The notes under the pieces were generated by a model. The model saw nothing but the letters and a program-made list of their open reading frames with translations, searched no databases and was not told the origin of the DNA. From Doryteuthis pealeii (taxonomy: Eukaryota; Mollusca; Cephalopoda; Myopsida; Loliginidae): 64,000 bases of DNA. The position numbers and the translations under genes were made by a program. Position 1 is the stretch's first letter, and each line of letters opens with the position of its first letter. The stretch spans positions 70,945,071 through 71,009,070 of the forward strand of contig CM042152.1 in the NCBI GenBank assembly GCA_023376005.1, read 5' to 3'. Below are positions 32,975 to 45,654 of this stretch, piece after piece.

Positions 32975-33245
32975 CGAGGGTTAGTCAAAAAGTAATGCCA
33001 TTTTGTTTAGGACAGGTATAATTACCAACACAGGAACAAGTATCATACATCAAAATGAAACTGGTCGCCGTTTCTCTCAATAGCAATGTTCCACCTTCGA
33101 ATAAGAACATGTATTCCTGCCTCGTAAAATTCTGTTGACTGCTCTTTGAGCCACTTCTTCACTACATATATGTCACTTTCTCGTCACTAGAATAATGTTT
33201 GCCTCTCAAACCCTCTTTCATGGCGCCGAAGAGAGGCAAACATTT
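32975..33245 (-). mobile_element. Mariner 3' end, truncated
   Basis: Begins CGAGGGTTAGTCAAAAAGTA after a TA, then runs parallel to 22620-22880. The reverse strand encodes the C-terminal end of a mariner transposase with frameshifts. The other terminus is missing. Confidence 0.8.
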
Positions 33246-33289
33246 TTTAATTCCAGTTTGAAATACTGCAATGTGTCTTATATATCTCA

Positions 33290-33589
33290 AAGAAATAAAG
33301 GTTTACATAATATATGGTGTGGTTAATTTGCATACATAATTTTAACAAAACTGGCTTTAATAAATAAGTATTTGATTTTAATGATCTCCAGTATTATTGT
33401 TTTATTCTCCAATGTATCAAAATTAATCCTATGAATGATTTTATATAGAACTCAATTAAAATAACAATTGAAATAAGAGTAATATTTTTATATTCGTTCT
33501 TATTTAGTTTCGTTAATCTTTCTAATTTGATATATTTCAATACATTAAAATGTGAATACTTACACCCGGAGGGGGCATATTCTTCCTAG
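33290..33589 (+). mobile_element. AT-rich repeat Q, possible Helitron 3' part
   Basis: Reverse-complement match to 48040-48345 (for example TATGGTGTG(G/A)(T/A)TAATTTGCATAC and TCGTTAATCTTTCTAATTTG). It ends ...ACACCCGGAGGGGGCATATT then CTAG at 33586-33589, resembling the HEL-2 3' end. Confidence 0.5.
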
Positions 33590-34009
33590 ATTCTTTAAAG
33601 ACTTTAAACTTGATTCATTTTTTTAAGTTTAGAGGGAAAAATCAATGTGGTCCTCATCTTTTGATCGGTAGTGTACATTTGATGTTTGTCTTTACCCAAC
33701 ACATGCTCTACAGGCAGGTTACAATACAAAAATCAGGTCCCACCTTCCTATTGCACTTTGAAGAGTATGGTGAAGAGTATAACTTGATGTCTGCGGAAAT
33801 GACCTAGGTAATTTTTAAGAGGGTGTACCTTATAAATGTGACCGAGACCAATGTGCCAGATCGGGTCGGATCAGGGATAGGGATTCATTCCGGTAACATC
33901 GCGTCAAATGTTTGCAACTTCCGATGGCAAATACATACAACTATCAAGGTGATGAAAACAAGTGACATTAGGGTATTTACCACGTATCCCATGTATACGG
34001 ATCAGGCAC

Positions 34010-34220
34010 AAGGCCCTATTAATGTGGGACCACCCACGAACCAAAGCTCATGAGTGGTGTGTGCAAAAAATACGTTGATCCCGTAGGTATTCCTCCCTTA
34101 AGGAGGCGCCTCATGCATTGGGCAATAAACACAGCCCTGCCCCTTTAAATCAAGGGAACAGGTGTTGCCTGGGGGGTGGGGGATCCCTGGGATCAACGTT
34201 GTTATCTTCTACGGTCCAGG
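34010..34220 (+). mobile_element. Element H copy 2
   Basis: Contains AAAATACGTTGATCCCGTAG, GGGCAATAAACACAGCCCTG and GGGAACAGGTGTTGCCTGGG, in the same order as the copies at 24.9, 55.9 and 63.8 kb. Confidence 0.75.
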
Positions 34221-34249
34221 GCCGAAGCCAGTGATTTTTATATGTTGTT

Positions 34250-34405
34250 GAGCAAAGAAGGTCTAAGATCAACTATAGTTATTTACTAAGCTTAGCTTAG
34301 ATGTGGCACCAGACCAGAAGTATAGGGCGCCCAATGAGAATCGAACTCTCTAACAATAATCTGCAAATCTAGATAGCTAATTATTACTCCACATAAGGTG
34401 CCCCT
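34250..34405 (-). mobile_element. tRNA-like composite repeat
   Basis: The reverse strand carries a tRNA-like head (GGAGTAATAATTAGCTATC, box B GAGTTCGATTC), then GGGCGCCC and a tail AAGCTTAGTAAATAACTATA. Closely related to 28395-28530. Downstream at 34500-34645 are degenerate TAG/AAG repeats. Confidence 0.55.
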
Positions 34406-34667
34406 AAAATCAACAATATGTGTAGGGGCCATGAGGAAGGAAAAAGCCGTTCTACTTATCAAAAAACTGCTATTCGCTCTAATAGTATTAGTAGTAGAAT
34501 CGTCCATTCACCCTAGTAGCAGTAGTAGTAGCACTAGTAATAGAAACGACTATTCATTCTAGTATTAGTAGGAGAAGTAGAGGGAAACGGAGAAACGTTC
34601 ATTCAGTAGTAGTAGTAGTAGAAGAAGAAGAAGAAGAAGAAGAAATGTCCATTCCCTCAAGTAGGTA

Positions 34668-34808
34668 TTTACCCAAACTGTTGGCCAAGAATAGGATGTG
34701 TCACCAAGTCGCAAGTATTGAACATCCAACGATGATCGAACTCGCTATTCAGTTGTAATGGATCTGCGTGATTAACTTGCTAACTATTACATCACAATGG
34801 GACGTCCA
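34668..34808 (-). mobile_element. SINE-E copy 1, tRNA-derived
   Basis: The reverse strand starts CCCATTGTGATGTAATAGTT (box A-like) with box B GAGTTCGATCATCG. Its body is shared with 53995-54128 (CATCCAACGATGATCGAA / CATCCAGCGACGATCGAA). Confidence 0.7.
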
Positions 34809-34829
34809 TCCATTCATTCAAGTATGAAT

Positions 34830-35085
34830 TTACCTAAACTGCCAAGGTTTTTTAAGCGGAGTACAGCTGGTTTGGATTCCTAGTTTCCCTTCTTCTAGAA
34901 CAGTTGCCGCATCAATATTAAAGAGTCCAGTTATGTTTACCCATAACTGTGTGAGGCATATAACAGATTTCTTCATGGTTTTCCACCAAAGCATTAACGC
35001 GAAGAGAAATGCAAACAACCTTGCCCAAGACTTGAACTAGGTTCGTCGAATCCATTTCTTATAACCGTTATGTTATGCGCGCCTC
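34830..35085 (-). mobile_element. SINE-B, old copy
   Basis: Body (AAGCGGAGTACAGCTGGTTT, GCATTAACGCGAAGAGAAAT) and head (AAGACTTGAACTAGG ... GCGCGCCTC) on the reverse strand. Confidence 0.75.
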
Positions 35086-35269
35086 TTATGTCAGGATGAC
35101 GACTCTCAAAACTGCACTTTCCGTTAAACACAGGGAAATCATCATTTAAAAGCTAATGCTTATTTTATCAAATGTCAAATCCATCATAGACACTGACCTG
35201 AAATACAATATATGTAATTGTTAAGTTATGTGCTTGAAACTGCTAAGAAATTTGCCTAAGTTTTTCAGG

Positions 35270-35410
35270 ATAGACATTATTGTTATTTACTAAGTTCTGC
35301 CTAGTCTGGCACAAGGCATTAGTTTGCTTACAGTACTTACTCTTCCTAAAGGCTCACCTATCTAATTACTAAACAAGTTCGTTAACTTAAGTTGCTTAAC
35401 TTCTTCCTTT
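35270..35410 (-). repeat. 5S-like unit, isolated
   Basis: On the plus strand it has CTAGTCTGGCACAAGGC, TTGCTTACAGTACTTACTC and GGCTCACCTATCTAATTAC, matching a unit of the array at 49862-50640. Confidence 0.6.
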
Positions 35411-38256
35411 CTTTCTTTTTTTCTTTTAATAATCTTATTAATATAATAAGTCATCCACGGACACGTGTTTCAAGCGTTTCACCCCTCCCTCAGCTGTGGC
35501 TAGAAGAAACCAACTATACGCTGAATTAAATGCAAACCAGCAGGTCTGGGGCTGCAACAACGTCCTACCTAGTTTACCTGAATGTGCTCGACACACCTAT
35601 CCGCATATATTGTATGTCCGTGACTCGGATCTAGCTATCATCTAGAATTGTATCGGCTCGCAGATCTGAATTCCACATCTGGCCTGAAAATCTGCGCTTG
35701 CTTAACCTTTTCAGCCGTCCCACTTTGGACAGCTCTGTGTAAGGGGCTGACCGCGCCTTCGTTACGTTCTAAACTAGTTACAATACATAGGTTCCGTGTG
35801 TTACCATAATTGTTGATCGATACGAGAGAGGATTAGTTCGTTGAGCCAACCGAATGTCACGTAATTTCATGCTTCACTATGTTTATGATTCTCGGCTCAG
35901 CTGAAAAGTTAGATTTTTTATTAAATCCATCCTTTTATCGGGCTGGATGTCTTACCTGAGAACATCTCTCGTCTAGGACTAAGGAGAGAGAGAACAGACA
36001 GACAGAGAATTGGCTTGACACGATGATAAGTATCAAATTAAACACAGAGAGATTGTGATGCTATTTTAGCACAAAGGTTTTAGTAGATGAGAGAGAGATG
36101 ATCGACTGAGAGGAGTTATTGTTAATGGAGAATATATTCAACCCATGAGGTTATTTTTAATGCAGAAGATCTGTGTGTTATGTAGTATTATTATTGTTAG
36201 TTGGCTGGTTGGGAATGGGAATTTATGGCATTCACATTTGTGAATGGAGAGGGGGTCCAAAATTCTATGCACGGAAGATGTTTTGGTGTATTATGCGAAT
36301 TTGATTAGGGAGAATTCAATTTTTTAAGAGAAATTAAAATCAGATGAGAGATGTTTTTTTTTTCTTATTTAATCCATGAGATGAGAACATTAACAGTACA
36401 AGGGGTTTGGTCTCGACTTTGCACTAGACATCATGGTGGAGTAGCCTGAAATTGACTTGAAATAAGAGAGTAAGAGAGATGCTGTGAGAAATTGACTATG
36501 GACTTACTGAAAACTTGATGTTGATTGAGGCGACCTAAGTTCGATAGAGAAGATGACTTGGGGCAGAGGGAGAATGTAGCGGAGGGAAGAGAGAGAGAGA
36601 GAGAGTAGACCCGATGATCCTTACCATTTACTCACAGGTACACTCGATAGAGGACCCGGGAAGAGAATATAGTACATGAGGAGGAGAGAGATTCCGACGA
36701 TATATAGATCGAAAAGAAAATGCGTGGATGAGAGAGACGTTTGAAACGTAGCTTTAAGTATTTGATAGAACACTTGGAAGTAACAGTAATTGTGTTGCAA
36801 AACAAATATTATTAAATAGTGGAGAACCAGGGATAATTTAAATAATATGATTGACACTCTATTTTACTTCTTTAGAATAGGAAGTACTTTGAGAGATCCA
36901 CACATATGGTATAAAAATAATAGAAATAGAAAATCTTTACCTTCTGAATAGGTTTTGGAACAATGCCTAGGGTCCCTAAAGCAGTTCGACGTTGTTACAA
37001 CCTCTAATAATATTTCTATTTTTCAAAGCTGATCGCACCCCTCCTGATGTCAAAAGCAAAGCAAACACCACCACTTATTCTATTTAGTGTATGATGGGGC
37101 TCTTCTTACGCATTTAAAGCTATTGGGAGATTTTTACTAAATCTAGCTTTGACGAGTGGTGGAAGAGAGAAAATATATTTCCTGTGCAAAAGAAAGGTTT
37201 CAACGAGTTCTATTCAACAATAAACAAACTCTGACATTTTTGCATTCTGAATTCCAAACCTTGTTAAACTTCGCTTTAAAAAATGCACCATGTTTTACAT
37301 CCTACTCGTGCTGAGGGGTTTATTTGTTGATTTGACCTGGAACAATCGTGAATTTTTGTGGGAGGCAACAATCCTGGTGAATTCACCCAAGTATGCCTTC
37401 GCCCCTATGTCTACTAATGGCACACCTAACGTAAGAATAGCAGTGGAGTTAACTATAGTTTGAAGTACATTTATCGATGAAGTAGATATAACAATGGATG
37501 AGAAGATGAGAGAAAGATTAAGGCACGTATTCTAGAGAGGGGGGACGGAGATGGCAGGAGAACAAGGAGAGAAAACGGTGACGATCAAAAGAAACGCGCA
37601 CGTCAGGAGGATGGATACAAGAGAGCAGGAGATTACATTTCCCACCCTGCGACATCAAGGTATCGGCTTGAATCAAGGACATTTCACCAAAGAGTTGAGT
37701 GAGGACAGAGGATGGTGCGATGAGATGAGAGAATTCAACACGAATCTGAAATATAATAAGAGTATTTATTAGAGACTATCTAGTATAAAGCCAGGGAATG
37801 CGAAAAATACAAAATAGGCCTCAATGGTTTTTGTCGCGGATTGTGAAAAAATGCATTTGAAAAAGAAAAAGAGAAACAGTTTTTTGTTTATTTGTCAAAA
37901 GCTTATGTTTTTTCGGGATATATCTACATATACAGAGAGTAAGATAGTGCGATTATCGAATAAAAATTAAGAGTGTGCCCAAAGATGTATGTAGGATAGT
38001 GTGATAGAAGGAGAAAAAAAAAAAGAAAAAAAGGAAAAAAAGGAAAGATCGAGTTGAAATACGGATTTGTAAAGATGTTAGAAAAACCAGAGTTGTACAT
38101 TTTGAAATAGACTTCAATTATCGACATCGAAAACAATGAACAAAAACAAAAACTTTAAACAAAAAAAAATAACAATAAACGAAATGTATTTCTCTTCCAC
38201 GCTATTTCGTTTATAGAATCCAGTTACCCATTCTATTCCCAACATAGTTTTATTCT

Positions 38257-38292
<36 letters not shown>

Positions 38293-39465
38293 TGACATGA
38301 GAAGAGGAGTAGAGACGGAGAAAACATAATGCGTGCAGCGACCGATTTCGCTTCGGGACGGCGCGAGCTTGTCTGCGCCTTTTCACGTCTAGAGGGCACT
38401 CTGGTGATTCTTGGATATGAAGATAAGTTTTTTGATCATTAAACCGTATCTATATATCAAAACACACCACAACACAAATTACTTATCTCTCTCCTCTCAC
38501 ACACAGAGGATAGATGATGATGTGAGATTAAACAGAACAAGGACAACAGACATATACAGATTCAGTACTAGATCTAGGGATGTAAAAGTGAAAACAAGTA
38601 AAAGACACACCACAACACACAGTTAATTTTAAGAATACGCATATATTAGAATAATAATGTTTAGTATAGAAAATGTAAATAAAAATTATACTAATAATTG
38701 TAGTATACCTCTATGTCTAATTATCTGGTAAACAGTCACAGTATAGATACGATAGAGCAATTAGAATATGAGATTAACACGATATCATATAGGCCCAAGA
38801 AACCCGAGGCTCACTTATATGTATTGATGACCAACCGACACGGCTAGATACAACATTACAGGAAACGAAATACCATCTCAAAATTATAGTAATAGATAAT
38901 AAATATAGATATAGTAATATACTATATCTGTTATGTGTGTGATATAGTACACATTTTGTATAACTAGCGCAATTGAGGAGCAAACAAGAAATTGGTGGTT
39001 GACTTCCGAGAGAGAGACGAGTGAGGAACGCCGTGAAAAGCATTTAGCATTGGTAATTGACATTTCAATACTTTCAAGGAAAGGATTATTATACTTAGAG
39101 TTTGTTTGGTTTGTTGTATGTATCCACGGTCGTGAATGGATTTGCACACGCCTGGGCTGAGCTATGGTAGGAGACGCGTGAACCGTTTTAAACATTCTTA
39201 GGATATTTGTTATATATAGTTACGTAATCACATATAGATTAGAGAGAAAGGTCAGATTTGAGAAACCACATCATTAGGAGAGCAGCACAGAGAGAAGAAA
39301 GAGATAGCACAGACGACATGGTCCGAACGAGAAGTCAGGACCCATAGCGATTCAGCGCAATGTGGAGGCGGACGAGAGAAGAAGAGAGAGAGTCTATAGC
39401 GGAGACAGTGGCGATGGAATAATAAAGAGGAACTTGTGAGAACGCTGTCAAAAGAGAAACGTGAA
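35411..39465. other. Poorly recognisable GAGA-rich region with distorted repeat remnants
   Basis: No gene recognised. From about 35.9 kb the sequence is peppered with GAGAGAG. Repeat remnants are visible but carry many small indels: TSL tail-like pieces at 36138-36410 (GGATTTTATGG-like and GAAGATGTTTTGGT), and a SINE-B end at 37246-37325 (GTTAAACTTCGCTTTAAAAAATG). Open frames here are short and unconvincing. Confidence 0.5.
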
Positions 39466-39860
39466 TCAATGGCTGGAGAACGTGTGGACTTTGCGGTTCC
39501 AGCAGATCACAGGGTGAAGCTGAAGGGAAAATGAAGAAGTATTGGCATAAGGATGACCTGGACCTTTGTAAGATGAAGTTGAAAAAGTGTGGGGATTATG
39601 AGCGTGAAAGTGATACCAATTGTAGTTGCGTGCACTTTGGAACTGCGTTTGATCATATAAACTTGGAACAAAAGATCTGGAGGGCTGATCTAGAAGATCA
39701 GAGCGTAAGAACTGTTTGAGGAGCCATCCAGCACTACGCACTGCTGCAATCGGCCTAGATTGAGATATTAATTAGGTCCTGGAGACCTGAGCCGATAGAC
39801 TTGTTGTTTCACCCAGGCCTCCAGCTGAGTCGTGGAATACCATCCAGCTAATGCTGAATG
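39466..39860 (+). mobile_element. LINE-2 C-terminal remnant
   Basis: Encodes VDFAVPADHRVKLKGK, then in another frame (GDYERESDTNCS region) and near 39730 traces of TTALLQSA. This is the order of the extreme C terminus of the LINE type seen at 29526-30500. Heavily frameshifted. Confidence 0.65.
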
Positions 39861-41577
39861 CTGAAAACTGCAAAAGGAAGGTGTAAAGGTAATATGATTA
39901 GTATTCAGATAGAATGCTCAATAATTAAACTACGAGATCACATAATAATAATAATTGCTACAAACCAGCGTTCCAAAGCTCGTAGGAAGATTTTAGCACA
40001 CGTTGAAGCTCAGTAATAAGCGTCCGCCCTCTGTAATGCTTCCACACCATAAGCAGTAAAGTGACTATTTCGCCCATTGACGACTAGACTGATGGGAGTT
40101 AGAGTGTGGGCGGCCTGCCCATCTTCCCAAACTGCACCGTTACACCTCGAATCATATTAACATATTACTCCCGCCGGCCACATTCAGCATCGCGTGGAGA
40201 CACATAACGAGTTGACTCCCACGACGGCCCACTTTTCTTTATTCTTTTGTTTCTGCTACGGCAGGCTCGCCATGAACAACAGGTATACAATAACCGTCCC
40301 CTGGGCTGAGGTGTGGACGCCAGTGTGGTTGTGACCGGAGCAATGGAGGAATTTTACTGGGCCTATGCCCTGAATGCGATCTTCTGTCCCAAGTCTAGCT
40401 TATATGTTTCATGACAAAAACATCGCTGCAAACGTGACTAGCACGTACGCAACATTGATATAACTCTCTTGAGCTTTCTGGTGGAGATTCCGTGATTTAT
40501 AAGTATTGTTTCTTGAGTCCGCCCTTCTCTTCTGTAGGCCAGTGTGAGACCGCCTCTGATTTAGATAGACTCCAAGGCAGTCGGCTAGAAAGAAGTTTCA
40601 TAGAGCCCCGTCGTTACCATATGAGCAAATGTGATCGGGGGTGGAGGTAAGCCATGGGTGCGAGGAAAAAAATAACACAAGAGCAAAAACACAAGACACT
40701 AAAATTACAAATAAAACAAAAAAAAATAACACACAAAAACCGATAAAAAAACCTACATCGTTAGCCCCACACTAAAATTTGCATATAAACTTTTCCAGTT
40801 CCTTGCTGATTAAATTAAACAAAAATACGTTCACAAAACACTAGCAGATTGTTCTCAGCGTATTGCTTGTCTCTGTCCGTCTGTTTCACACCAATAAAAA
40901 CTCGACAATTAATTTGCTTTTAACAGTTTCTAAGAATTTTATTACTTATTATTTTCCCTTCCTTTTTTTGATCTAAGGAAAAAGGAAGATTAAAAGTTAA
41001 ATGTTCATTCTAACCGGGAGTAATTCTCTACATCAGTTTACAACTATATGCGTCTTTAGTGAAAACGAATCAAGGGCACTACATTTATTGAACAAACGCC
41101 TTAAAACTTTATTGCTGTACTATCTGTCGTTGGGGAGTTCATGTATGAATTGGGAAAAAAAACAACAACAAAAAACAAAACAGAAATAGTGATCCAGAGA
41201 TTATTGTTTATGCCACTCTCCCTGCACCAAAAGAGAATTTCTCATATAATAATTTAAACACAATAACACCACCCGACTATTTTAAACAAAGGGAAAGTTA
41301 AATTTCAAGCCACAATAAGATGTTTTAACTACTAATTACTCTCACGAAAATTACTGCTACTTCGAATCAGAGCAAGAAAACGATAATACCAAATTGTCTT
41401 AGGAAGATAAAGCTAAACAATTGACAAGTAATTCTCTTTACTTCTGTGGAAGATTCCATCGCAACTAAAAGACTATTCTTAATTGGGATCCTGTTATTTA
41501 CCTTCCTGGAAGACATAAGGTAAGAAATATTAAAGTCATAGCATAGTACCCATAAAATATATAGAATTATCTATATA
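39861..41577. other. No recognisable feature
   Basis: Mixed sequence, locally GC-richer at 40.0-40.6 kb. I recognise no gene, RNA or repeat. A degenerate LINE relic is possible in 39.9-40.6 kb but not supported by a readable motif. Confidence 0.4.
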
Positions 41578-42080
41578 GTAGCACGGCCTGTGGATATACC
41601 ACAGTATGATAATAATTCAATTATTATAACGTTTGACATGTTTAGTTAATTGCTATTGTAAAATAGTTCAATATGTAAAAAGGATGAAAATTTATTTAAA
41701 TCTCTGTCTCACTCTTTTTTATTTATTCTTCTTTCATCTTATTTCTATTACATATTATAAATAGATTTTAATACACACCCTCATCTCTCCCGTTCCGCGC
41801 ACTCCTACCCGCTCTCTTCTATCTTCTCACAACTTTTTCTTTCTTATTATATATTTCTTCTGTTTTATTTCTCTTTCTTTTACACTAAATCGCTTATTTA
41901 AAATTATGGCAATTTGGTCTCATTATTTAGCTGAAGTGACGGCACACTCCATAAGCATTTGATTTAATGCAGATGCAAATTAGCGTACAATCCTTACTTT
42001 GCACTGTGCTCATTTTTAACCCAGAGGGTGTTGCAAGATGATAACGGTCTGTAATTAAGGAATCACGGTATTGTTAATCT
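41578..42080 (-). mobile_element. HEL-1 non-autonomous Helitron
   Basis: Hairpin TGTGGATATACCACA (plus strand 41590-41604), the conserved AT-rich and CT-rich interior, TTATTTAGCTGAAGTGACGG and GTTGCAAGATGATAACGG, in the same order as 46865-47373. The CTRR end is diverged (CTAC). Confidence 0.7.
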
Positions 42081-42707
42081 ATCATGATAGCGTGTATCTT
42101 CTAGCCAATGAGTAACTATGCAGATTTGTCTCCTGCTGGATTACCACATATTTCCACATCAAGAAGAGAAATTGAATGATAGTTTAACACTACACACATA
42201 TTACCCAATTTTTAATATCCGTACTGATTAAGCGGTTAGTAACACACACACTATGTTGCTCTCCAGATCAAATAGTTAGAAATGGGTTGAATTCAGACTG
42301 TGTTCCGTCTCCGCTCACACCCGATATGTACTTTATTTTTTATTTTCCGATTTATGCCAATTACGTTAATAGTATATCATCTTGTCAAGTTTTTCTAGCC
42401 AATTTAAAATTAGTGAGTTTGCAAGGGAGGGGGAGAGGGGCTTCAATGCAACTTGATGAAGCTTCATTCCCTTATTGCTTTTATCGCTTAGATCCAACAG
42501 CCGATTTAAATAGACCCATGTTACCTGCTCGACACTATTCACTTATGCAATCGCGTTGATATTATTTTAATTATTTTAGAAAAAGAGCATTTTTCAATTA
42601 TTATTATTTATTATTATTATATTATGATAACTTAATTATATGCATTGATCATCGAGAATCGATCATCGATCATCTCATCATCATAGCTAGGATTCAATAC
42701 TACACAT
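42081..42707. other. No recognisable feature
   Basis: Contains an open frame (42287-42559) whose second half (MQLDEASFPYCFY region) has a protein-like composition, but there is no homology and no clear splice context. Ends in degenerate ATCATCGA repeats at 42640-42690. Confidence 0.3.
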
Positions 42708-43020
42708 ATCTCCCGGTGAGATCGGTAAAGAATCCGCCTAGGGAATTATGTCACCAAGGTCCAGTCAACTTTCAGATAACGGTCTCTCCTAACTCACATT
42801 ATACTACTCCCAACAGAGCGTGAGTCTTTGAACGTCGTTGCGAGACATGTAGCTGATCTGTGCGGTAAAAGTATCTGGGATCCTAGGAAGTATTTTTCCG
42901 TCCACCTCATAAATTAAAATCAACACAATTCCTGGACCTACCACATCGACCTTACGAATATTGAGGATAGACTCCGTCACTGTTAGTAATATTTTTATTC
43001 GCCAACTGACTCGATGTCAG
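42708..43020 (+). mobile_element. SINE-A, heavily distorted copy
   Basis: Order of SINE-A landmarks is preserved (GATCGGTAAAGAATCCGCCT; GCTGATCTGTGCGGTAAA; CCGTCCACCTCATAAA; GAGGATAGACTCCGTCAC), but each is separated by inserted bases absent from the other copies. Confidence 0.65.
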
Positions 43021-44253
43021 TAAAAAAACATTGAAGGAAAAAGAAGATTTAAACGATGGAAGAAACAGCTTCATTCCATTTCCACTCGAACTAGCTGAGC
43101 TACGAAAGTATATATTGATCAAATATATTTTTTGGACTTGCAGAGCTTCCAAATGTCAAAAACCTATATAACCCCTCCCCTCTTCTCTTTCTTACTTTCT
43201 CTTCTTCTCTCTCTACATCCCCATCATCCTCACTCTCTCTTCGTCACATACTCACGATCACTCTCTCTCTCGGCGTCTCTACACCACCACTCAACCCACA
43301 CATCACACATCACCCTTGCTCTCTCCGTGTCTCTCTCTATCCGTCCCTATCGGCAGTCTTCCGGTAGTAGCAATGTCACAGAATCGCGACCACAGAACCA
43401 GCCTGAATGTTAATTACGGTTTTTGCCAGATCGGATGCCTACCTTCTGGTGTGATTCAATATGTGAAGGGGGTGTCCAGGAAATGCTACCTTGCACCCTG
43501 CTTCTCCATCTCATGCTTCTCTTTCACCTTCCTATATATTACCTTATCCACCTCAAGAGACAAGATTGTATAGGCATTAAACTCTAGTTATTTAATATGA
43601 CTCTAAGTTTATTCATTCTTTTTACCTTTTATCATGTTATCGTTTATTGTGTTATTGAGAACTTGAGAAGATACCTTGTTTCAGATGTTCATTCACGGAC
43701 AAGTGTAGACACCTCATTGATAGACTAATTTCTACGAGCTTCAGATTATGTAAAAACACACTCAGATTTTATTCAACCGACATCTTACTACATACATACA
43801 TACATACATTATCTAGATAAGTCAGACTCTCATAAACAATACATGCACTAAAAACCAAGAAGAGACGTGTTAGTTTTATTCTACTTCACCATTTTCTGCA
43901 CACACCAACTTAGCACACACTTATTAAGAATGGCAATTACCTACGAACTTGTCAACAATTTAAGAATTACCCAAATTTCCTTTAGTACTAAGCCATAAAA
44001 CTCGCGAGTTATACACACACACAGCCGACAAACACACTACCACACCAACATCACACATACAACAGCGATGCTATATATGAGCCTTAATTGATATATATGG
44101 TGTGTGTGCGTGTTAGTAGCCGATAGTTGAAGGTTGGTCGTGGTTTTACATGGTTTTAAGAGTTAGTGAAAAGGGAGAGCTCGTCAAGACCCCGTGAAGT
44201 CAATACGTTTACCCGAATTCTCCACATTGCCGCTATATACTGTGGAAACTATG
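43021..44253. other. No recognisable gene
   Basis: Pyrimidine-rich stretch at 43170-43350 and CA-rich stretch at 43860-44060. The frame 43316-43573 is open but starts in a CT-rich repeat and shows no known motif. Confidence 0.4.
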
Positions 44254-44395
44254 CATTCCAACATTCTCTCCCAATGCACATGCTATAGATAAAATAGTAG
44301 GGCAGACTGCGTTCTTTCAACCTTGACTATAACCAGTCAAGAAGAAGAATCAAATCTGTTAAACTCGCTTAAGAAAATTGAACCTTGAGGGACAT
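44254..44395 (+). mobile_element. SINE-B, partial and diverged
   Basis: AAATAGTAGGGCAGACTGCG, TTTCAACCTTG and AAACTCGCTTAAGAAAATTG in SINE-B order, with small indels. Confidence 0.65.
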
Positions 44396-44717
44396 CAACT
44401 AACTCTTGTCCGAGTGTATTTTATGGTAATATAATATACTATATATAACTAATGAATATATATATTATGCAAAACACATCTTATTAATTATTAGTATAAT
44501 TATAGGTATCCTTGCGGTTGTGGTGTCATGTGGCTTGGTTTTGCTGGTGAGTCTATCTACATTTAATCATGATTAATTATAGATTTAGCGTAGCGCGAAG
44601 CATTGTATTTAGTGTTCGTACTAAAGAGAGAGCGGGTTTCCTTAGGGGTTATAAAATTGATTGAAGTTTGTTGATGGATTTGACGCGAAATAAATCGTGC
44701 CATCGGCTCTTATTTGA

Positions 44718-45008
44718 GCGAATGTTTATGTTATTTCATGCGATAAAAGAGGGCAATCGTTCACTGAAAGTCAAAGAGTCGTACGTATAATTGCCCGTAA
44801 TAGGTTTATCTTCGTTGTAAGGGATGACAATAACACCAAAGTTATCACTCCAGAAGAAGCGTTGTTGATTGACAAATCATACAATTCAAAGCCACATCTT
44901 AATCTCAGAGCAGAGAGGAGCGTCAGATATTTAAATTTAATATATTCAGTCTTTGTGAGCCCACCCCGCCTTGCTGGCTCCTTACTCACAGTTTCTCGCT
45001 CGATTTGA
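44718..45008 (+). pseudogene. Stop-to-stop open frame without ATG, unidentified
   Basis: 96 sense codons between TGA (44715) and TGA (45006) with no methionine. The peptide includes RNRFIFVVRDDNNTKVITPE and LLIDKSYNSKPHLNLRAE, with an amino-acid mix typical of real protein. It could be an exon or a retroelement relic; no family is recognised. Flanks 44400-44717 and 45009-45650 hold no other recognisable feature. Confidence 0.2.
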
Positions 45009-45654
45009 CGAGATTTCAAACACTACTTGTCTTTTGAAAAACTCGCTGGCGGAGAAAACTGTCAGTAACCAAGCTGCGCTTGAAATTCATGTCTACGCTA
45101 AGCAGGAAGGAAAATATGGCCCCTTCATGTGAACTCAATAAACTAGGCTCGAGTGTTATCAATTGAGCAACACTATTTGTTAGAGGCCATCTCTGATGGC
45201 AGAGCCAACACTAATCATTCAAGAGGCTGTACGCCAGTGTTTAAGCGTATCATACTACGTTAACAGTAAATCTCTATCAACCACAGAAAGTGATGTTAGG
45301 CATGCTGCGGCACGACGCCATGGACTTCTATTCGGCCAACGTAACTCGATCCATCTTCAAACTCATATCGGTGGCACTGTCTGATCTCAACGCAGGTTAA
45401 AGCAGGCAATTCTTCCAAGCTGTAGAAAAAATTGTACTGCTGTGCCTACTGTACGGATGAACCAATCACTTGGGACCCTCAACTATCCAAAGCGCCTAGT
45501 TTTCTATATATCTCTCCTTCGATCTCATGTAATTTTATAGATAAGTCGCTGTCATATTCCTGCTGTTTTTAATCTTTCAATATCTTGCATATGATCATTT
45601 TTCTTGAGAATACTTAATATTTACTTCTAGTTCTATAAAAGTCTTAAAATCATA

